The position numbers and the translations under genes are program-made. A stretch of 19,513 nt of DNA from contig CAYSLC010000099.1 of assembly GCA_964431545.1 (NCBI GenBank), positions 1 through 19,513 on the forward strand, given 5' to 3'. The notes beneath the pieces are model-generated. The model worked only from the letters and a program-made list of their open reading frames with translations, ran no database searches and had not been told where the DNA came from. Shown one piece after another: positions 14,901 to 19,513 of the stretch. Positions within the stretch are counted from its first letter, which is position 1, and each line of letters starts with the position of its first letter. The stretch is from CAYSLC01 sp964431545 (GTDB lineage: Bacteria; Desulfobacterota; Desulfobacteria; Desulfobacterales; JAABSP01).

Positions 14901-14930
14901 TTGACACGGCGCGGCACAATGGCGTAGAAG
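14901..14930 (+). promoter_or_regulatory. Possible promoter of the GerMN-EF-G pair
   Basis: TTGACA (14901-14906) is followed after 18 bp by TAGAAG (14925-14930), a 4/6 match to the -10 consensus. It is 35 bases before the GerMN start codon. The -35 is perfect and the -10 weak. Confidence 0.4.
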
Positions 14931-14964
14931 GGGGGCTTTTGAAGGAAGCGAGGCGGATCCGGAA

Positions 14965-15549
14965 ATGGTTCGACGACGTCTGAATACCGGCCGACCCGCC
15001 AAAACGGCCGTTATCCTCCTCCTGGCGGCGGCCGCGGCGGGGCTTGCATTGTGGATCATCCGGCAGGGGGACGGAACGGTGGATGGGACCGATGGGAGGA
15101 CCCCACCGCCGGAGACGGATGCTCCCCCGACGGAGGCGGTGGTCCGTCTCTACTTTTCCGACGGGGAGAACGCCGCCCTGAAGCCGGAGGACCGGGTGAT
15201 CCGACATTCCGGTTCGGCCGATGCACTGGCGTCGGCCGTGGTCCGGCAGCTCATCCAAGGTCCCGAAACCGACCTCCTGGCGACGGTCCCGCCCTCCACC
15301 CGCTTAAACGGGGTCCATCTCAAAGAGGGGATCGCCTACGTGGATCTGTCCGGCGGGTTCGTCTCGGACCATCCCGGCGGCAGCGTCTCGGAGCTATTGA
15401 CCATTTATTCCATCGTCAACTCCATCATCTTGAACCTCCAGGGGCTCCACGCGGTGAAAATCCTCGTGGACGGAAACGAAACCGCGACCCTCGCCGGGCA
15501 TATGGACCTGCGCCGGGCCTTCACAGCCAACGAACAGATCATCCAATGA
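14965..15549 (+). CDS. GerMN-domain envelope protein
   Basis: A 194-residue protein with a basic N-terminus, one hydrophobic helix (~13-33, signal anchor, no lipobox cysteine), a Pro/Thr/Asp-rich linker (~38-56) and a GerMN domain (~58-185). Domain hallmarks are VVRLYFSDGE, LIQGPE, TRLNGVHLKEGIAYVDLSGGF, LTIYSIVNSIILNL and VKILVDGNETATLAGHMDL. GerMN was named for sporulation/germination protein GerM, but in Gram-negatives it occurs in non-spore envelope proteins, often near cell-wall genes. It is expected to face the periplasm, and its ligand is unknown. ATG 14965 has GAGG ahead of it. The stop overlaps the EF-G start as ATGA (15546-15549), so the two are co-translated. Confidence 0.85.
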   Translation: MVRRRLNTGRPAKTAVILLLAAAAAGLALWIIRQGDGTVDGTDGRTPPPETDAPPTEAVVRLYFSDGENAALKPEDRVIRHSGSADALASAVVRQLIQGPETDLLATVPPSTRLNGVHLKEGIAYVDLSGGFVSDHPGGSVSELLTIYSIVNSIILNLQGLHAVKILVDGNETATLAGHMDLRRAFTANEQIIQ

Positions 15550-17576
15550 AAAAGAGCAAGATCGACAGACTGAGGAACATCGGCATCATCGCCCATATCG
15601 ATGCCGGAAAGACGACGGTGACGGAACGGGTGCTCTACTATACCGGCCGCTCCCACAAAATGGGCGAGGTCCACGACGGGGAGGCGGTGATGGACTGGAT
15701 GGCCGACGAGCAGGAGCGCGGCATCACCATCACCTCGGCGGTGACCACCTGCCAATGGAAGGACCATGAGATCCAGATCATCGACACCCCGGGCCACGTC
15801 GACTTCACCATCGAGGTGGAACGGTCCCTGCGGGTCCTCGACGGGGCCATCGGGGTCTTCTGCGGAGTGGGCGGCGTGGAGCCCCAGTCGGAGACGGTCT
15901 GGCGCCAGGCGGACAAGTACAAGGTCCCCAAGATGGCCTTCGTCAACAAGCTCGACCGGATCGGGGCCGACTTCTTCGGCGCCGTCTCCCAGATGAAGAA
16001 ACGGCTCAACGCCAATCCTTTGATCCTCCAGCTACCCGTGGGCATCGAGGATTCCTTCACCGGGATCATCGATCTGGTCCGGATGGAGCAGATCACCTGG
16101 GACGACGACAGCCTGGGGGCATCCTTCACGGTGGAGGCGGTCTCCCCGGAGAACGTCGACCAGGCCCGGGAGTACCGGGAGAAGCTGGTGGAGACGGTGG
16201 CCGAGGCGGACGACGAGATCATGGAGGCCTATCTGTCGGAGGCCGAGGTTCCGGTGGAGACCCTGCTGGAGGCGATCCGCCGCGCCACCCTGGGCCTCAA
16301 AGTGGTGCCGGTGCTCTGCGGATCGGCCCTGAAGAACAAGGGGATCCAGCCCCTGCTCGACGCCATTGTCCGGTTTTTGCCCAGCCCCGAGGAGGTGCCC
16401 CCCATCAAGGGATCCGATCCCCGGACCGGGGAATCGGTCTCCTGCCGGCCCAGGGAGAAGGACCCCCTGGCCGCCCTGATCTTCAAGGTCTCCATGATGG
16501 AGGGCCGGAAGCTCTCCTATGTCCGGGTCTACAGCGGGAAGCTGACCGCCGGCGGGGACGTCTACAACCCCTTCCTGGGCCGCAAGGAGAAGCTCTCCCG
16601 AATCCTCCGGATGCACGCCAACAAACGGGAGCGGGTCGACGAGGCGGGCCCGGGGACCATCGTGGGGGTGGTGGGGTTGAAGGATTCGGCCACCGGGGAG
16701 ACGCTCTGCCGGCCCGACCATCCCATCCTCCTGGAGCGGATCGATTTCTACGAGCCGGTGATCTCGGTGGCCGTGGAACCCAAGACCCACGCGGACCAGG
16801 AGAAGCTCGACGAGGTGCTGAAAAAGTTCATGATGGAGGACCCCACCCTCCGGGTCCGGCTGGACGAGGACACCGGTCAGACCATCGTCTCGGGGATGGG
16901 GGAACTCCACCTGGAGGTGATCATCAGCCGGATGGTGCGGGAGTACAACACCAACGTCAATGTGGGAAAACCCCAGGTGGTCTACCGGGAGACCATCCAG
17001 AGCCCGGGGGAGGGGGCCGCCGTCTTCGACAAGGAGGTGGCGGGGCAGCACCATTTCGGCGGGGTCCGGCTGCGGCTGGTCCCCCTGGCCCGGGGCGAGG
17101 GGACCCGCTTCCGGTCCACGGTCTCCGAAGAGGTCCTGCCGGCCGTCCACATTCCGGCGGTGGAGAAGGGGGTCATGGAGTCCCTGGAGAGCGGCCCGCT
17201 GATGGGATACCCCGTGGTGGACGTGGAGGCGGTGCTCATCGGCGGCTCCTTCAAGGAGTCCCAGGGGACGGAACTCGCCTACAAGGTGAGCGGCTCCATG
17301 GCCTGCAAGAACGCCCTGGCCGAGGGCGGACCCTTCCTCCTCGACCCGATCATGGACGTGGAGGCCTTCGTGCCCGAGGAGTTCATGGGGGAGGTGATCG
17401 GGGACATCAATTCCCGGAACGGGAAGATCGAGTCCATCGAGCCGAGGGCGGCGATCCAGGTGATCAAGGCGACGGTGCCCCTGGCGGAGATGTTCGGCTA
17501 CTCCACCGACCTGCGCTCGGCCACCCAGGGCCGGGGGACCTTCACCATGAAGTTCTCCCACTTCGATCGGGCGTAA
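15546..17576 (+). CDS. Elongation factor G paralogue
   Basis: A 676-residue translational GTPase that drives ribosomal translocation or ribosome recycling. The G domain is complete: AHIDAGKT (16-23), RGITIT with the switch Thr (58-63), DTPGH (80-84), NKLD (134-137) and GSALKNKG. Domains II-V follow, with GMGELHLEVIISRM in domain III and MGEVIGDINSRNGKI in domain V. It lies outside any str operon (no rpsL, rpsG or tuf nearby). The GVGGVEPQSETVWRQADKY stretch recalls the mitochondrial-like EF-G1 found in spirochaetes, planctomycetes and deltaproteobacteria (spdEFG). That subtype is my inference. ATG 15546 overlaps the GerMN stop (ATGA). The last 35 bases overlap the convergent M48 protease gene. 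Confidence 0.93.
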   Translation: MKKSKIDRLRNIGIIAHIDAGKTTVTERVLYYTGRSHKMGEVHDGEAVMDWMADEQERGITITSAVTTCQWKDHEIQIIDTPGHVDFTIEVERSLRVLDGAIGVFCGVGGVEPQSETVWRQADKYKVPKMAFVNKLDRIGADFFGAVSQMKKRLNANPLILQLPVGIEDSFTGIIDLVRMEQITWDDDSLGASFTVEAVSPENVDQAREYREKLVETVAEADDEIMEAYLSEAEVPVETLLEAIRRATLGLKVVPVLCGSALKNKGIQPLLDAIVRFLPSPEEVPPIKGSDPRTGESVSCRPREKDPLAALIFKVSMMEGRKLSYVRVYSGKLTAGGDVYNPFLGRKEKLSRILRMHANKRERVDEAGPGTIVGVVGLKDSATGETLCRPDHPILLERIDFYEPVISVAVEPKTHADQEKLDEVLKKFMMEDPTLRVRLDEDTGQTIVSGMGELHLEVIISRMVREYNTNVNVGKPQVVYRETIQSPGEGAAVFDKEVAGQHHFGGVRLRLVPLARGEGTRFRSTVSEEVLPAVHIPAVEKGVMESLESGPLMGYPVVDVEAVLIGGSFKESQGTELAYKVSGSMACKNALAEGGPFLLDPIMDVEAFVPEEFMGEVIGDINSRNGKIESIEPRAAIQVIKATVPLAEMFGYSTDLRSATQGRGTFTMKFSHFDRA

Positions 17577-19053
17577 GCGGCACGGACCAGCGCCGGGGGG
17601 GCCGGGACGACTCCTCCTCCCGTGCCTTCCGTTCGGCCTCCTCGGCCTTTTTCCCCACCCTGCCGAGGATCTCCGAGATCTTCTCCTTTTTGCCGGCATC
17701 GGCGGAGAGTTCCAGGGCCCGCTTCAGGTGGAAGGTGGCGGTCTTGAACTCCCGTTTTTCCTGGTGGTGGAGCCCCAGGTAGTAGTGGGCCTTGGCCATG
17801 TCCCCCGACTTTCCATGGGCCTCCCCCAGGAAATAGAGGGCACGGGGGTAGTCGGGCTCGATCTCCAGCAGCCGCTCCAGTGTCTCGCCCGCCTCCGCGT
17901 ATCGCTCCATCTGGAGCCGGGTTCGGCCCAGATAGAACAGGGCCTCCGGGTTGCGGGGGGCGATGCCCACCGCCCCGCTCAGGACCTTTTCCGCCTCTTT
18001 GTACCGGCCGTCGGCAAAATGGATCCTCCCGAGATCGGCGAGGATCAAGGGGTCGAAGGCCTTCTTCTCCAATGCGGTCCGGAGGTGTTCCAAAGCCGCT
18101 TTCCGGTGTCCGGCCCTCTCCAGGGCCAGGCCGTAACCGTAGTGAGCCATGGGGTCGCCGGGGGCCTTCCGCACAGTGGCGCGGAACCGGCGGACAGCGA
18201 TGGACGGGTCCCCGTAAAGGGCCAGTAGCCGGGCATGGGCCTTCCGGAAGTCGTCCGATTCCTTTCCCTCTTCCGTCTTCCCTTCGGGTTTGGGATGGTC
18301 CTCCACCCATCCGTGGATGTAGGCGATCCGCTCCTCCACCGCCGGGTGGGTGGTGAGGTAGGTGGGGATCAGGTCGGGGCCGTACCAGCTCTTGTCCCGG
18401 ATCTTGTCGAGGATGTTCAGAAGCCCGTGGGCGGAGTAGCCGGCCGCCTCCAGGTACTTGAGGCCGAGCTGGTCCGCCTGGCGCTCGTCCTCCCGGCTGT
18501 AGGCCAGGGAGATCGATTGCCCCGCCGCCATGGAGCCGACGGTCACCGCCTTGGCCGCCGCCCCGGCGCCGGCCGCCCCGAGGAAGATGGAGGCGGCCAG
18601 TCCGGCCAGGGTGCCCAGGCTGATTTTGGAGGAGCGCTCGATCTTGTCCGAGATGTGGCGGCAGACCACGTGGGCGATCTCATGGGCCAGGATACCGGCC
18701 AGCTCCGATTCGTCCTCCATGGCCTCGATCAGGCCGCTGTGAATGAAGATGTGGCCGGCCGGGGCCGCAAAGGCGTTGTAGTTGTGCTCCTTGATGACGT
18801 AGAACCGGTACTTGAACGGCTGGGCCGGCATGGACGCCAGGATCCGTCTTCCCAGGTCCTCGACATATTCCGTGACATAGGGGTCCTCGATCAGCTCGAA
18901 CCGGTCCCGGACCATCTCCAGGAACTTCATGGAGAGCGCCTCTTCCTCCTGGAGGGTGATGGCGGCGGCCTGGGGGGGGGCGATGCCGCCGAGGGCCAGC
19001 ATCAAGGAGAGAAGGATGCCGATGGAGGGGATGGATTTCCGGATAAAAAACAT
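17542..19053 (-). CDS. Periplasmic M48 metalloprotease with TPR repeats (BepA-like)
   Basis: A 503-residue exported zinc protease. The signal peptide is MFFIRKS plus a hydrophobic core, with cleavage near AAAIT (~30). The M48 domain (~40-245) has HEIAH (H124, E125, H128) and the third ligand E190 in DERQAD. The region 145-185 is Gly/Ala-rich. Four or five TPR units follow at ~273-450, then a Lys/Glu coil and a Pro/Arg-rich tail. BepA-type proteins oversee outer-membrane protein assembly and degrade stalled LptD/BamA clients. I chose ATG 19053, with GAGG four bases upstream, over the ATG five codons earlier (19068). The final ~11 residues are encoded in the stretch shared with the EF-G 3' end, antisense, and the tail looks unlike the rest of the protein. 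Confidence 0.92.
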   Translation of the reverse strand: MFFIRKSIPSIGILLSLMLALGGIAPPQAAAITLQEEEALSMKFLEMVRDRFELIEDPYVTEYVEDLGRRILASMPAQPFKYRFYVIKEHNYNAFAAPAGHIFIHSGLIEAMEDESELAGILAHEIAHVVCRHISDKIERSSKISLGTLAGLAASIFLGAAGAGAAAKAVTVGSMAAGQSISLAYSREDERQADQLGLKYLEAAGYSAHGLLNILDKIRDKSWYGPDLIPTYLTTHPAVEERIAYIHGWVEDHPKPEGKTEEGKESDDFRKAHARLLALYGDPSIAVRRFRATVRKAPGDPMAHYGYGLALERAGHRKAALEHLRTALEKKAFDPLILADLGRIHFADGRYKEAEKVLSGAVGIAPRNPEALFYLGRTRLQMERYAEAGETLERLLEIEPDYPRALYFLGEAHGKSGDMAKAHYYLGLHHQEKREFKTATFHLKRALELSADAGKKEKISEILGRVGKKAEEAERKAREEESSRPPRRWSVPLTPDRSGRTSW

Positions 19054-19126
19054 GTTGCCTCTTCCCATTCAAATGGCCTAATAGAAAGGAATGTACAACA
19101 GATACGGGGCAAAGCAAGAAAAATTC

Positions 19127-19155
19127 TTTACATTTGTCCATTAAAATGGTTTAAA
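19127..19155 (+). promoter_or_regulatory. Candidate promoter of the secreted-protein gene
   Basis: TTTACA-17 bp-TTTAAA (5/6 and 4/6 to consensus). It would give a long leader of ~240 bases that includes the palindrome. Confidence 0.35.
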
Positions 19156-19219
19156 GTGAGCTTAATGCTTTTGATGGTCAGCTTGGCGCTTAGCCATGGA
19201 ATATTTCAAATGTGGGCGA

Positions 19220-19237
19220 GGTATCCTGCAGGATACC
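19220..19237. repeat. 18-bp perfect palindrome
   Basis: GGTATCCTGCAGGATACC is identical to its reverse complement. No T-run follows on either strand, so an operator for a dimeric regulator is more likely than a terminator. Confidence 0.6.
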
Positions 19238-19399
19238 GGAAACTCCAGGCTGGAAGGCATGAGGTATTAGGCGAATCGTGTTCCGACTATCGGAAACCAG
19301 TGAAGGAGATTGTCGGGAACATTTTTTGCATAAGATTTGGGATGTATTTGGTGTTTCGATCCCGGAATATGATCCAGTCGCCATAACTTGATTGCATCC

Positions 19400-19513
19400 A
19401 TGAAAAAAAGCAAGGCAATCCAAACCATCGTATTTTTTCTTGTTCTCTCCTTTTTGGGATGGTCCCTGCCGAAGGTTTGCCTTGAAGATATCAACCAGGA
19501 CAAATCCGTAGAC
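19400..19513 (+). CDS. N-terminus of a secreted protein with an EF-hand/dockerin-like loop (3' end outside window)
   Basis: Thirty-eight codons are visible from ATG 19400 to the window edge. MKKSKAIQTIVFFLVLSFLG is a clear signal peptide, basic then hydrophobic, followed by WSLPKVCLED. The last residues, DINQDKSVD, match the first part of an EF-hand or dockerin calcium loop (D-x-N-x-D-x-x-x-D). In secreted proteins of deltaproteobacteria such a loop is often placed directly after the signal peptide. The rest of the protein is not in the window, so the function is unknown. No good Shine-Dalgarno precedes the ATG; an in-frame TTG at 19388 is an alternative, and the frame is closed by a TGA at 19370-19372. 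Confidence 0.6.
   Translation, partial: MKKSKAIQTIVFFLVLSFLGWSLPKVCLEDINQDKSVD

Larger units (their letters stand above)
19069..19399. other. 331-bp AT-richer intergenic region with candidate promoter and palindrome
   Basis: No convincing gene is seen on either strand. On the + strand TTTACA (19127-19132), 17 bp and TTTAAA (19150-19155) form a plausible promoter for the gene at 19400. For the protease gene on the - strand TTGCTT-16 bp-TACATT (19117 down to 19090) is a weaker candidate. An 18-bp palindrome lies at 19220-19237. G+C is clearly lower than in the rest of the window. Confidence 0.5.

Noticed and set aside
14845..15258. In-frame extension of the 111-residue protein to 249 residues
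   Set aside because: The extension is Arg/Pro/Gly-rich, antisense to the GerMN gene, and crosses the divergent intergenic region.
15051..15545. In-frame extension of EF-G by 165 codons upstream
   Set aside because: EF-G proteins start just before the AHIDAGKT loop. The upstream part is a shadow of the GerMN gene.
19190..19503. Small - strand open frames at the right edge
   Set aside because: They overlap the promoter region and the signal-peptide gene, have no good ribosome site and no recognisable motif.
1..19513. Mobile elements, CRISPR arrays, tRNA/rRNA genes, anti-phage systems
   Set aside because: I found no transposase or integrase motifs, no regularly spaced direct repeats, no tRNA-like cloverleaf and no known defence-protein signatures.

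Overview
This is a GC-rich (roughly two-thirds G+C by eye), densely coded chromosomal window of housekeeping and envelope genes. I see no transposase, integrase, phage gene, CRISPR array, rRNA or tRNA. The combination of RNase J, an extra EF-G of the type known from deltaproteobacteria, a GerMN lipoprotein-like protein, a periplasmic M48/TPR protease and an HMG-CoA lyase points to a Gram-negative anaerobe of the Desulfobacterota ('deltaproteobacteria') or a close relative. This is inference from gene content, not a placement by phylogeny. A 100-N scaffold gap lies at 9769-9868.

Left part (1-7435): the 3' part of an HMG-CoA lyase gene (+) converges on a small YfcE-like phosphodiesterase gene (-). 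Upstream of the latter, also on the - strand, is a gene for an 813-residue protein with a divergent class III nucleotidyl cyclase domain near its C-terminus. Divergent from it is a gene for a 596-residue protein that I cannot assign to a family: a histone-H1-like lysine tail, three copies of a ~55-residue repeat, one membrane helix and an outer helical domain. A strong intrinsic terminator closes it. An M24 (Xaa-Pro peptidase-like) gene follows.

Middle (7436-9148): rplM-rpsI (L13-S9) on the - strand and a CYTH (class IV cyclase/triphosphatase) gene on the + strand are transcribed divergently. The + side has a perfect consensus sigma70 promoter (TTGACA-17 bp-TATAAT), and a second promoter on the - strand overlaps its -10 element. 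The rplM leader can fold into a nested hairpin.

Right-middle (9158-14844): a tight - strand operon runs in the order conserved hypothetical (111 aa), plsC, rnj (RNase J), ftsK/spoIIIE, SAM-dependent methyltransferase. The genes abut or overlap by a few bases. The scaffold gap falls in the methyltransferase N-terminus, beside a 12-bp tandem repeat.

Right (14965-19513): a GerMN-domain protein gene overlaps an EF-G paralogue gene by ATGA. The EF-G gene overlaps the convergent M48/TPR protease gene by 35 bp at the 3' ends. The last ~450 bases are visibly less GC-rich. They hold an 18-bp perfect palindrome and the first 38 codons of a secreted protein with an EF-hand/dockerin-like calcium loop.

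The most unusual items are the H1-tailed three-repeat membrane protein, its divergent neighbour with a cyclase domain lacking the usual substrate-selecting residues, and the overlapping divergent promoters at rplM/CYTH.
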